A stretch of DNA of 51,988 nt from CAWHPS01 sp963831235. GTDB lineage: Bacteria > Fibrobacterota > OXYB2-FULL-49-7 > JAEUSG01. This document shows positions 35,807-42,939 of this stretch, in pieces. Where the stretch lies: contig CAWHPS010000041.1 in assembly GCA_963831235.1 (NCBI GenBank), forward strand, positions 1 through 51,988. Direction: 5' to 3'. Below the pieces are notes generated by a model, which did not search any database, was not told the origin of the DNA, and saw only the letters and a list, made by a program, of their open reading frames with translations. Within the stretch, counting starts at the first letter, position 1; every line of letters starts with the position of its first letter. The translations under genes were made by a program, and so were the position numbers.

Positions 35807-36854
35807 AACAATTTTTGCACGTGGTGGAGGCGAACTGTCGCAGCTTTTAATCAGTGCTGCAAAAGAGGGGCTTGTTCTCCAATCATGGGCTGAACATTTT
35901 AACCTCATGGCGTGGAACAAACTTTTTAATGATAATAATATCCTGCCGGAATGTTACACAAACCGGTTTAAGCAAGACCGGAAACTTCCATGGGATTTTC
36001 TTGTGCCGAAAATTAGGCAACAGTTCCTTTCAGATGAATATGCAAAAGCATTGAAAGCTGAAATTACCGCAGATTGCAGGGCTCAATGCCTGTCCAATTG
36101 TGGAACCTGTAATTCGGACATTAAAAATCTTATAGTTAATAAAATTGACAGCGAGGTAATAAACGAACCCCCTGTGTTTGTAAATAAAAAGAATGTACCG
36201 CCAATCAGCGAGAAATACGGGTATTTGCTCTTTTATGAAAAGAACATAAATGGTCGTTTCATCCCTTATCATGATATGGCCTGGTTAATTGAAAGGGCCC
36301 TTTTAATTGCCGGGGCATCCTTAAGTTATTCAGAAGGGTTTTCCCCCCAACCGCAAATGAGTTTTACATATCCGCTTACCCTTGGGTTTACCGGGTTGCG
36401 TGAACCTTGCCGAATTATTCTTGACGAGCGATCAAGTCCTGATCTTCTGGACAGAGCGAATGAGCAGCTTCCAAAAGGTCTTCGTCTTCTGGAATTCGGT
36501 CCTTCACAGGATCGCAGAGCGCTCGAAAAGGTTATTTTCAGCGCTGAATATGCAATCACCTTAGGCGAACGGATAAATACAATCAAACCTATTCTTGACC
36601 GTTTTATTGATACGAATGAATTTATTGCTGATATCGAAAGTAAAAGTGGGATAAAGAAAATAAATATCAGGCCTCTTCTTCTTAATTCTGAAATAAGGGG
36701 TGGCTCCTTATTTTTAAGACTTTCTCTTGGTGCTCGTGGAATGTTAAGGGTTCAGGATTTGCTTAACAAGGCCTTTCAGATAGAACGTGAAGAAATCCTT
36801 AGATTGCCAATTTGTCGAACCGGATTCATTGATGAAAGCGAAAGGATGCTGTAA
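35763..36854 (+). CDS. Radical SAM-linked DUF2344 (TIGR03936-type) part after frameshift
   Basis: Continuation of the upstream gene in another frame; authentic sequence starts near 35785 ('GKQSVIETIFARGGGELSQLL'). It holds the end of the TIGR03960 region, a Cys-containing segment ('CRAQCLSNCGTC', about residues 104-115), then the DUF2344 domain ('YGYLLFYEKNINGRFIPYHDMAWLIERALLIAG', 'SYSEGFSPQPQMSF', about 190-270). DUF2344 proteins are usually the direct partner of TIGR03960 radical SAM enzymes and in some genomes fused to them. Whether this half is translated is unknown. Confidence 0.75.
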   Translation: MLSFTGVEGKQSVIETIFARGGGELSQLLISAAKEGLVLQSWAEHFNLMAWNKLFNDNNILPECYTNRFKQDRKLPWDFLVPKIRQQFLSDEYAKALKAEITADCRAQCLSNCGTCNSDIKNLIVNKIDSEVINEPPVFVNKKNVPPISEKYGYLLFYEKNINGRFIPYHDMAWLIERALLIAGASLSYSEGFSPQPQMSFTYPLTLGFTGLREPCRIILDERSSPDLLDRANEQLPKGLRLLEFGPSQDRRALEKVIFSAEYAITLGERINTIKPILDRFIDTNEFIADIESKSGIKKINIRPLLLNSEIRGGSLFLRLSLGARGMLRVQDLLNKAFQIEREEILRLPICRTGFIDESERML

Positions 36855-36859
36855 ATTTT

Positions 36860-37336
36860 ATGAAAGCATTTATTGTCTTTCTTTTCTTTTTCATTATAAT
36901 GTGCGGGAAAAACAGTCCCACTGGACCTGTAATAGAATTGGATGCAATAAGATATGGTGACACAGTATCAGCAGGAATTCGTTATCAGAAAATTGACTTG
37001 GATACCCTTCCTGCAACCAATGTGATTGAGATCACCCTTATTCTTAAAAATATTACCGGTCGCGAACTTACGCTTGATTCCACCTGGAATGGAACATACA
37101 TACATGTAAATCATGCTTCGGACAATAACCAGGTTTTTAGTTCACCAAGTGTAGCCATTTGGGATACTCTTTTGCATAAAGCCATATTGGTGAAAGCCTT
37201 TGATTCCTTATTTTACAAGGCCCGATGGGATAGACTTCATCTTGTAACAAGAGCGCCTCTTCCCACTGGCCAGTATAATATTATGGGTTCATTTTTAGGT
37301 TTCAGTACAGGCCGATTGACTTATGATCAAATGTAA
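36860..37336 (+). CDS. Small lipoprotein
   Basis: 158 residues. 'FFFIIMCGKNSPTGP' gives a lipobox with Cys near residue 15. The mature part has Ig/BsuPI-like strand patterns ('NVIEITLILKNITGRELTLDSTW', 'LPTGQYNIMGSFLGFS'), similar to intracellular proteinase-inhibitor-like (BsuPI) domains. The 'TGPV' after the Cys is typical of FCB-group lipoproteins. Starts six bases after the previous stop, ends overlapping the acetyltransferase start by 14 bases. Confidence 0.65.
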   Translation: MKAFIVFLFFFIIMCGKNSPTGPVIELDAIRYGDTVSAGIRYQKIDLDTLPATNVIEITLILKNITGRELTLDSTWNGTYIHVNHASDNNQVFSSPSVAIWDTLLHKAILVKAFDSLFYKARWDRLHLVTRAPLPTGQYNIMGSFLGFSTGRLTYDQM

Positions 37337-37778
37337 AATTGATGATGTTGCCCAAATAACCATTACACTGGCAAAGTTTTCTGATATCAACGAATTGTTT
37401 CTTCTTTATAAACCTGAAAAGGGTGTAAATGATTTTTCAGGTCTTCACACAAAAAAAAGGTTCAGAAGCCTAATAAAATCCAAGGACGATATACTTCTTG
37501 TTGCAAGGAGGAAAGGTAAAATCGTAGGTGCACTGGACGCGGAATTTTATGATGAATCAAGGTTCAGTTATTTCGCAAATATCGTGGTTGCGAAAGAAGA
37601 GAGAAGAAAAGGTATTGCGCAATTGTTGATGGATGAGTATGAACGAGTTTGCAGGAAAAGAAAGATTTCAATGATCATAGGTTTGGTTTATGATTGGAAT
37701 AAATGCATGCATGGATTCATGAAGAAGAGAAAGTATAAATTATATGGGACTCTTGCAGAGTATCTAAAGAAGTTGTGA
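37323..37778 (+). CDS. GNAT-family N-acetyltransferase
   Basis: 151 residues. Acetyl-CoA binding motif A is in 'ANIVVAKEERRKGIAQLLMDEY' (R-x-x-G-x-A pattern, about 97-118), with 'LVARRKGKIVGALDAEF' as motif D/strand 3. The substrate is unknown. The start overlaps the lipoprotein stop, but an ATG at 37341 would also serve. Confidence 0.85.
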   Translation: MIKCKIDDVAQITITLAKFSDINELFLLYKPEKGVNDFSGLHTKKRFRSLIKSKDDILLVARRKGKIVGALDAEFYDESRFSYFANIVVAKEERRKGIAQLLMDEYERVCRKRKISMIIGLVYDWNKCMHGFMKKRKYKLYGTLAEYLKKL

Positions 37779-37848
37779 TATAATTTCTTGTCATTAAAAT
37801 ATCAGACTGAGCCAGTATTGTGGCTCGCCCATGAAGGTTTTGCACGTA

Positions 37849-39033
37849 TTAAAAGAATAATTCCGATAAATTGATACGGAAGAATTCCTCAAGAGGAATA
37901 CCACCCTGTCCGACAAGGTACTTGCGGCAGGCACCATAAATATTTTCAAATGCCGCCATTCCCGGCTGAGATTCTCTGCGATGTCCGCTTTTTACTTCAA
38001 TCAATGACACATTATCTCCTTTACGTAATACAAAATCGACCTCTTTGTCGCGTTCCCGCCAATAAAACAATTCGATGGTGGTGCCAAGGGTTTGATTAAT
38101 AAGGCCTGCTCCTACGGCACTCTCCACCCATCTTCCCCAGAGCGCCGGATTCTCCCTGATTGTCCCGGGATTTTGACCAGACTCGGCGGTCATGAGCGCG
38201 GTATTGTAAACCAGAAATTTAGGCAGGGAAGAGCGCTGTCTTAATCGGTCACCGGAATATTTCGGGATTCCCCGCAACAAGCCCGCCTGGTTCAGAAGTT
38301 CTATGTAATGCGCAAGCGTGGTCGTATTTCCAGCGTCCTGTAATTGACCGATTATTTTGGTCAGAGCAACTATCCGGCCGGAATAGGCGCATCCCAGATG
38401 AAACAAACTTCGGAGTAACGCCGGTTTGTCAATGCGATTAAGCGATAGAATGTCACGGACAACGGTTGGTTCGATGAGGGAATCAAGAACATAACGCTGC
38501 CATCGGGTAAAATCGTCAATAATAGGGACTGTTCCGGGGTAACCCCCTAAAAGAATGTATTGTTCAAGTTCCCAACCGAACGCATCATGCATTTCCAAAA
38601 AAGACCAGTGTCCTGTATGGATTACTTCAAAACGCCCTGCAAGACTTTCAGAAGCTCCTTTGCCGATAAGCAGGGGGGCGGAACCCAATAAAGCGACTCG
38701 AATATCAATTCCTAGCTTTGAATCCTCGTCCCATAATCTCTTGACGGTTTCCTGCCAATCTGTTACTTTCTGTATCTCATCAATCACCAGGACGACCTGC
38801 TTTTCAGAGTGTGTTTTTTTACGGGCCAACATCCATTGCTGTTCAAGCCATATTCGATCATGTAATGTCGGCTCATCACATGAAATATAAAAACTCGGAA
38901 TCTTTAAATCCGCAATTGACTGATTAATAGCCGTTGTTTTTCCTGTTTGCCGGGCACCTGCTATTATTTGAATAAAATGACGATCAAGTGTCAATCTTTC
39001 AACAATTTGTTTGGTTATATCTCTTTTATACAT
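37849..39033 (-). CDS. AAA_14/DUF4143-family ATPase
   Basis: 394 residues. Walker A 'GARQTGKTTAINQ' (about 26-38), Walker B 'VVLVIDEIQKVTDW', sensor 'ALLGSAPLLIGKG', winged-helix middle region and the C-terminal DUF4143 nuclease-like part with 'ELFYWRERDKEVDFVLRKGDNVSLIEVKSG', a PD-(D/E)xK-like D-E-K arrangement. This family is widespread, strain-variable and of unclear function, with suggested links to mobile elements or defence. Preceded by a perfect inverted repeat at 39057-39080. Confidence 0.88.
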   Translation of the reverse strand: MYKRDITKQIVERLTLDRHFIQIIAGARQTGKTTAINQSIADLKIPSFYISCDEPTLHDRIWLEQQWMLARKKTHSEKQVVLVIDEIQKVTDWQETVKRLWDEDSKLGIDIRVALLGSAPLLIGKGASESLAGRFEVIHTGHWSFLEMHDAFGWELEQYILLGGYPGTVPIIDDFTRWQRYVLDSLIEPTVVRDILSLNRIDKPALLRSLFHLGCAYSGRIVALTKIIGQLQDAGNTTTLAHYIELLNQAGLLRGIPKYSGDRLRQRSSLPKFLVYNTALMTAESGQNPGTIRENPALWGRWVESAVGAGLINQTLGTTIELFYWRERDKEVDFVLRKGDNVSLIEVKSGHRRESQPGMAAFENIYGACRKYLVGQGGIPLEEFFRINLSELFF

Positions 39034-39056
39034 AGGGTGATAGGTGTGTCAATACA

Positions 39057-39080
39057 AATAACTCAGTATGATGAGTTATT
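39057..39080. promoter_or_regulatory. Inverted repeat, probable operator of the AAA_14 gene
   Basis: aataactca (39057-39065) and tgagttatt (39072-39080) form a perfect 9-bp inverted repeat with a 6-bp spacer, 24 bp upstream of the ATG. Related half-sites (aactca, agctca) follow at 39082-39100. The arrangement fits autoregulation by a dimeric protein. Confidence 0.45.
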
Positions 39081-39160
39081 TAACTCAATATATAGCTCAT
39101 TCTGTATTTAATATGCAATAAATAAAAGAATTTCTGCCTTAATTTCCTGTCACAAAAATC

Positions 39161-39370
39161 TCAGACAATGGCGTGGCTTGTTTTGGTAGAACCGCAAGAG
39201 TTTGCACTCTTTGCCTCTAAAACTTTTTTGGAGTAGGATACCAGCCTTCTACTGAATTTTTTCTGGATTTTCTTCAAATGAGCGGAATATTTTCCAGGAT
39301 CATAATTGAACTTTGCTGCAATCTTATCAGCATTGGTGCTGACTTCTTCGACGATAATATCCTTAAACAT
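39161..39370 (-). CDS. Small protein of a TA-associated family
   Basis: 69 residues from the ATG at 39370, for which GAGAGGA is about six bases upstream (an ATG two codons earlier touches the RBS). 'DIIVEEVSTNADKIAAKFNYD' resembles a family of roughly 70-residue proteins with 'D.IV.EV......A..F.YD', often found beside toxin-antitoxin genes. Lys-rich tail. Overlaps the end of the preceding frame by eight bases and may be co-transcribed with the HigBA-type pair. Function unknown. Confidence 0.55.
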   Translation of the reverse strand: MFKDIIVEEVSTNADKIAAKFNYDPGKYSAHLKKIQKKFSRRLVSYSKKVLEAKSANSCGSTKTSHAIV

Positions 39371-39599
39371 TTTCATTCCTCTCGATGAGTTCTTCAGGTG
39401 TTACTATAACCGGTATCGGAAACCCTAATTGGTGGATAGTATCTAAGAGCCTGTTTGAAAAGTCTTTCGTCGGCCCGAGACCGAGCGAGAAAAGGAATGG
39501 CAAAGCGCGCGAATAAGACGTATCCTTATGCGATACGGCGAATGAGCGCAACGCCGCCAGTCCTTTTCGCAGCCGGTCGAAGCCAGAAAGGCTTTTCAA
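39363..39599 (-). pseudogene. Chimeric frame: MITE sequence fused to a short gene tail
   Basis: The first 50 or so codons lie within the MITE at 39447-39607 and are not expected to be a real protein. The last 27 ('LLDTIHQLGFPIPVIVTPEELIERNENV') lie outside and look protein-like; 'VIVTPEELIER' recalls the C-terminal part of small nucleotidyltransferase-like proteins. In the reconstructed pre-insertion sequence, this frame runs back into the antitoxin gene with no start codon, so it may be an older remnant. Confidence 0.4.
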
Positions 39600-39607
39600 A
39601 CAGGCTC
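39447..39607. mobile_element. 161-bp MITE inserted in the TA region
   Basis: Terminal inverted repeats of about 22 bp with one mismatch (gagcctgtttgaaaag, then t/c, then ctttc). The flanks both read taa (39444-39446 and 39608-39610), a probable 3-bp target duplication. The interior is an imperfect palindrome (gaccgagcgagaaaagga against the complement of tccttttcgcagccggtc), so the whole element can fold on itself. The insertion keeps a TAG stop for the upstream antitoxin gene. Ends and length differ from the 7425-7598 element, so it is a second family. Confidence 0.85.
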
Positions 39608-39909
39608 TAAGCTTTTGTAGCTGAGAATTCGAGTTGATAGCCCATGGAGTGAATAATTTTCGAGTAAAGGGTTATCTGGGGCAGGGTTCGCGCGTTCGGA
39701 CTCTCAATCCTTGCAATGACGGATTGAGGAACATGTGCAATTCCCGCCAGTTTTGCCTGGGAAATATTTTCTTTCTCGCGGATACGCTTAAGGAGCATAC
39801 CCATTTCTTTCTTCTCAATATACCGATCCACCTTTGCTTTGAAAATAGTGTTCTTATCCCACTCCTTGAAGGTGTCTGATACTGAAGATCCGATGTGTTT
39901 CTTATTCAT
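39607..39909 (-). CDS. XRE-type antitoxin, HigA-like
   Basis: 100 residues. A helix-turn-helix of the XRE type covers about 34-88: 'MLLKRIREKENISQAKLAGIAHVPQSVIARIES'. Typical antitoxin and autorepressor of a HigBA module, following the toxin as usual for this type. Its ATG overlaps the toxin stop by four bases. The last codon and the TAG stop sit at the edge of the MITE; the reconstructed original also ends here. Confidence 0.85.
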   Translation of the reverse strand: MNKKHIGSSVSDTFKEWDKNTIFKAKVDRYIEKKEMGMLLKRIREKENISQAKLAGIAHVPQSVIARIESPNARTLPQITLYSKIIHSMGYQLEFSATKA

Positions 39910-40232
39910 TTGATTACCTCCTGCATTCTGTAAAAAGCCACTGCAACGTCTTCATGCTGGCTTCCCTGTTTTTGTTTTTTGCATGCATGCAATAATAGCA
40001 TTCGTGGTCCGGTAACAAGATAATAAAATATTCTTTGTTGATTCCGCCCGCCGGTTTTTATTTCCCAAAGTTTCCCTTTAAGATGCCGGAGTGTCACTGG
40101 AGCGGCAAGACCATGCTTTTCTATTAATTTAAAATCTCCTTCGATCTGTACTCTATCCTGTTCCTGCAGCTTAGTGATATACTCTTTTGCCGGCTCCCTG
40201 CCGGATAAAGTTTTATAAAATGATATTTCCAT
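39906..40232 (-). CDS. HigB/Gp49-type toxin
   Basis: 108 residues from the ATG at 40232; longer starts (40244, 40280) would run into the inverted repeat at 40256-40282 and lack an RBS, while the protein family begins like 'MEISFYKTLSGREP'. RelE-superfamily mRNA interferase features: 'LRHLKGKLWEIKTGGRNQQRIFYYLV' and 'LLLHACKKQKQGS', the basic catalytic strand of Gp49/HigB proteins. Toxin first, antitoxin second. Confidence 0.85.
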   Translation of the reverse strand: MEISFYKTLSGREPAKEYITKLQEQDRVQIEGDFKLIEKHGLAAPVTLRHLKGKLWEIKTGGRNQQRIFYYLVTGPRMLLLHACKKQKQGSQHEDVAVAFYRMQEVIK

Positions 40233-40255
40233 CTTTCCACTCATTAATATAGCTA

Positions 40256-40282
40256 AATTGCTATTAGATTGCAATAGCAATT
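40256..40282. promoter_or_regulatory. Perfect 10-bp inverted repeat, HigBA operator
   Basis: aattgctatt (40256-40265) and aatagcaatt (40273-40282), spacer 7 bp, just upstream of the toxin start on the minus strand. Position and symmetry match the operator bound by an XRE antitoxin for autoregulation. Confidence 0.6.
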
Positions 40283-40369
40283 ATGCTATCGTCGTTAGGT
40301 GCAATTTGTGACCAGCTCATTGCATTCTATTTTAGCCATATTAAGTCCCTAACCAAAACATAAGCTTGC

Positions 40370-40416
40370 ATGTTCTAAAAAAGAAAATGGCACCTTGCAT
40401 CTTCAAGGTGCCATTT
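40370..40416 (-). terminator. Rho-independent terminator
   Basis: Stem aaatggcaccttg (40385-40397) with caaggtgccattt (40404-40416), loop of 6, followed on the minus strand by a T-rich run (ttcttttttag). It ends the transcript of the secreted-protein gene at 40448-41965. The stem is GC-rich at its core. Confidence 0.88.
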
Positions 40417-40447
40417 AAAAGACAATGGAAGCAGACAGATAAATCAA

Positions 40448-41965
40448 TTATCGCATTATCTGAACCTGTTTCATCATTTCCTTGCCATCAGCTTTCATTC
40501 TGACAAAGTAAATGCCTGAAGAAAGCGGCTTGCCTTCGCGATTCATTCCATCAAATGACACCTGATGGGAACCTGCAACATAAGCGCCTTTGGCCAGTGT
40601 CTTCACAAGATACCCGCGGATGTCATAAGCCGCGATATCAACCATTGACGCTGATTTAAGAGAAAATGCTATGCTGGAGGATGATGTGAATGGATTCGGA
40701 GCAACGGAAAGCATCAGTGTTGATGCAGGAATATGTGCGAGTTCGGCTTTGGTCCCGCCTATTGGAACAAAGAGGCCATAGGTCGAGAAATGTGTCACGG
40801 CAACAGTTATCGTCTTGTTCGCAACATCAACAGTACCACCGACGGAATCCCATACAGAACCATTAAGGTAATAGACCCTGATGGCCTGTTCATTAATGCC
40901 ACCGATGTCGATTTTGCTGTAATCAAAGGTCAGCGTAACCGAAGAGAGCGCTGCCGCAAGAGCGCCGTCAAACTTGATATCAACGGACAGGAGTTTCTTG
41001 AGATTGGGAGAAGCTACTTCCGTTGAATCCGGAGTTATGGTGACCACGGGGTTGTCAACAGTCGTATCCGTGACAATAGTAACTTCCGTATGGTTTGTGG
41101 TGTCATTTACGTTTACTACCTGCTGATTCAAATCCATTTGGCCAACCAAGTGCAACGTATTTCCATCAGTAGTCCAGGGATTAGCCGTTATAATATTTCC
41201 GTTAGCTTCATCCGAATAGAGATTCACCTTGCCCGTTGTCCCATCGCCCATTTTGGTTAAGAATACAATACCGTACTGGCCACTGTATTTCCCTTTGTTA
41301 GTGCCGGTATGTGACAATATCCAGTTCACCTGGTCAGTAACATCAATTTCGAAAAACTTCTTGTCAAGAACCGCATCTTCACCATCGCTTCTAACTCCTT
41401 GTGGGACCGTAACAGAGATATACTTTTCCGCTGCCAATCTGTTTGTATCAGCGGAATAATTCATGGACCAGCCCAGAGGATTTTCGGCATCCATCCATGT
41501 AGCTGTTGCAGAAACGTCTTCAATGTCACCCCAAACATCCTTGATGTTATTTGCATAATCCACAACACCGCAGCGTATCAGCATAGGGCCTGGAGTGCAA
41601 TATGGATTACCTCCAAAAGCATCACGATATTCCCCTCTGACTTTTGCGGAAATGGCTTTTCCCTGCAAATTGTTTAAATCCTTGAACCAGACAAAGCTGC
41701 AAAAACCGGCATTGGACGGACCATTACCGAGACCAAAAGATGGGTCTTGATTGCCCTCGCTTTGCCTTTTCTTTGCCGAAACCACCATGCCTTCATGCTT
41801 GATAACATTTGCCGGTATCTCTGGCCCTGGGTTGGCGGTAAGATTGTAACCGTTCTTTATGCAATTGTACCAGAAAACATGGGTTGGCGCAGTAACGGAA
41901 TCAGGATTGGCTTGTGCACCGAAAACTAAGGGCATGTAAATAAGTGCTGAAGCAATTAATTTACG
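40448..41965 (-). CDS. Secreted protein with C-terminal sorting domain, copy 1
   Basis: Starts at the ATG at 41965 (GGAGAAG upstream; an upstream ATG at 42007 lacks an RBS). 505 residues: signal peptide ('LVFGAQA'), a domain of about 245 residues shared with the neighbouring gene ('THVFWYNCIKNGYNL' to 'NPWTTDGNT'), a Thr/Val-rich linker, a beta domain ('LLSVDIKFDGALAAALSSVTLTFDYS...'), and a FlgD/T9SS-like C-terminal domain ('VAPNPFTSSSSIAFSL', 'AAYDIRGYLVKTL', 'GKPLSSGIYFVRMK'). Probably a surface or extracellular protein. No enzymatic motif is seen. Its transcript ends at the hairpin at 40385-40416. Confidence 0.8.
   Translation of the reverse strand, partial: RKLIASALIYMPLVFGAQANPDSVTAPTHVFWYNCIKNGYNLTANPGPEIPANVIKHEGMVVSAKKRQSEGNQDPSFGLGNGPSNAGFCSFVWFKDLNNLQGKAISAKVRGEYRDAFGGNPYCTPGPMLIRCGVVDYANNIKDVWGDIEDVSATATWMDAENPLGWSMNYSADTNRLAAEKYISVTVPQGVRSDGEDAVLDKKFFEIDVTDQVNWILSHTGTNKGKYSGQYGIVFLTKMGDGTTGKVNLYSDEANGNIITANPWTTDGNTLHLVGQMDLNQQVVNVNDTTNHTEVTIVTDTTVDNPVVTITPDSTEVASPNLKKLLSVDIKFDGALAAALSSVTLTFDYSKIDIGGINEQAIRVYYLNGSVWDSVGGTVDVANKTITVAVTHFSTYGLFVPIGGTKAELAHIPASTLMLSVAPNPFTSSSSIAFSLKSASMVDIAAYDIRGYLVKTLAKGAYVAGSHQVSFDGMNREGKPLSSGIYFVRMKADGKEMMKQVQIMR
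41147..41886. repeat. Duplicated coding segment, copy 1
   Basis: 740 bp nearly identical to 43651-44391. The two copies run from gtatttccatc at one end to catgggttg at the other and differ in scattered bases plus one inserted base in copy 2. Confidence 0.85.
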
Positions 41966-42508
41966 CATTTCTTCTCCTTTTTTTTGTTTTGAACTTTTAT
42001 TCAACAATGAGATTGTCTTTCAAATTTGTGTGATAAAACTACATCATCTGTACCCCCTTGAAAATGTTAACTGAATACAAAAAAGCAATTGTTGTACTAA
42101 ATGTGTAATGTGTTGATTAGGTGTGGGTTACAGAAAGAAGGGGTCAGTTTTAAATAATTATTGGTGTAACCAATATAAGGAAATGGAGTATGGAACACCA
42201 AAAAAAATGGTTATAGGAAAGGGCCGTATGAAAACTAATGCATGCAACTATATTAACAACTCAACCCGCATAATTATGGACACTAACATAATTGTTACTT
42301 ATCCGTCGAAGTTAGGTATGGGACATAATCGGCATGTTCTTTTGCCATGACCCATATTGTTAAAATATATCACTGACATCATATATCAAATAATATATAT
42401 TTATTATAATGAAATATTTTTCTTTAAGAAAGTTATCATGATTCTGGTACGAAGACTTAATGTTATAGAAAGAACGCTTCAATATAGATGTGACGTAAGG
42501 AGCCTATT
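41966..42508. other. 543-bp gap between divergent genes
   Basis: AT-rich, with no gene I can support. A 75-codon frame at 42123-42350 has no RBS and no protein-like pattern. The gap must hold promoters for the secreted protein (minus) and the XRE gene (plus). A sigma54-like sequence at 42084-42099 was considered and not accepted. Confidence 0.6.
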
Positions 42509-42835
42509 ATGAAAACAAAAGCAAGGCATAATGAAGAAAAACTGGTCTTTTTTGACAATGACGAAGCCATTGCCAGAGATCACAAGAAAAATTCCGGAAG
42601 AAAGGCAGCTTATGATGAATTGGGTCCTGATTTTGAAATAATAAACGAATTCATCAGATTAAGAAATGAGAATAAAATCAGCCAGAAAAAACTTGAGGAG
42701 ATATCAAAAATCCCTCAATCAAATATTTCGCGTTTCGAAAGTGGCAGGATTAAGAACTTTTCCTTTGTTTATCTTAATCGGCTTGTTAAACCATTAGGGT
42801 ATCGAGCTCATGTGTTTTTTGAGAAGGTAAAGTAA
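42509..42835 (+). CDS. XRE-family regulator, orphan HigA-like antitoxin
   Basis: 108 residues with RBS TAAGGAG seven bases upstream. The XRE helix-turn-helix reads 'LRNENKISQKKLEEISKIPQSNISRFESG' (about 50-78). The N-terminal 'AYDELGPDFEIINEFIRLR' is typical of HigA-like antitoxins. No toxin frame precedes or follows it; the upstream 150 bp are AT-rich and non-coding. Possibly a stranded antitoxin or a small transcriptional regulator for the divergent secreted-protein gene. Confidence 0.75.
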   Translation: MKTKARHNEEKLVFFDNDEAIARDHKKNSGRKAAYDELGPDFEIINEFIRLRNENKISQKKLEEISKIPQSNISRFESGRIKNFSFVYLNRLVKPLGYRAHVFFEKVK

Positions 42836-42859
42836 ACAAAAGAAGAATGAGGCAGGCGA

Positions 42860-42881
42860 ATGGAAATTTATTGTTTTCCAT
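42860..42881 (+). terminator. Weak hairpin after the XRE gene
   Basis: atggaaa and tttccat form a short stem around an 8-base loop, followed by a pyrimidine-rich, T-containing stretch. It lies 25 bp after the stop. Weak stem and poor T tract, so only a possible terminator. Confidence 0.3.
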
Positions 42882-42939
42882 CCTCTATCTTAATCTTTAA
42901 TTCCATTTGCAATTACCTGAACAAAACTGAATAAAAAAA

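Noticed and set aside
40388..40400. tggcaccttgca resembling a sigma54 promoter
   Set aside because: No 5-bp spacer between the two elements, and the bases form the stem of a clear terminator.
42084..42099. Sigma54-like promoter on the minus strand (tagtac-N5-ttgct) upstream of the secreted protein gene
   Set aside because: Spacing and the -12 part fit, but the -24 GG is AG and the sequence lies about 120 bp from the start codon; a chance match in AT-rich DNA is likely.
42123..42350. 75-codon open frame in the 41966-42508 gap
   Set aside because: No RBS, no recognisable protein pattern, AT-rich flanks; probably chance.
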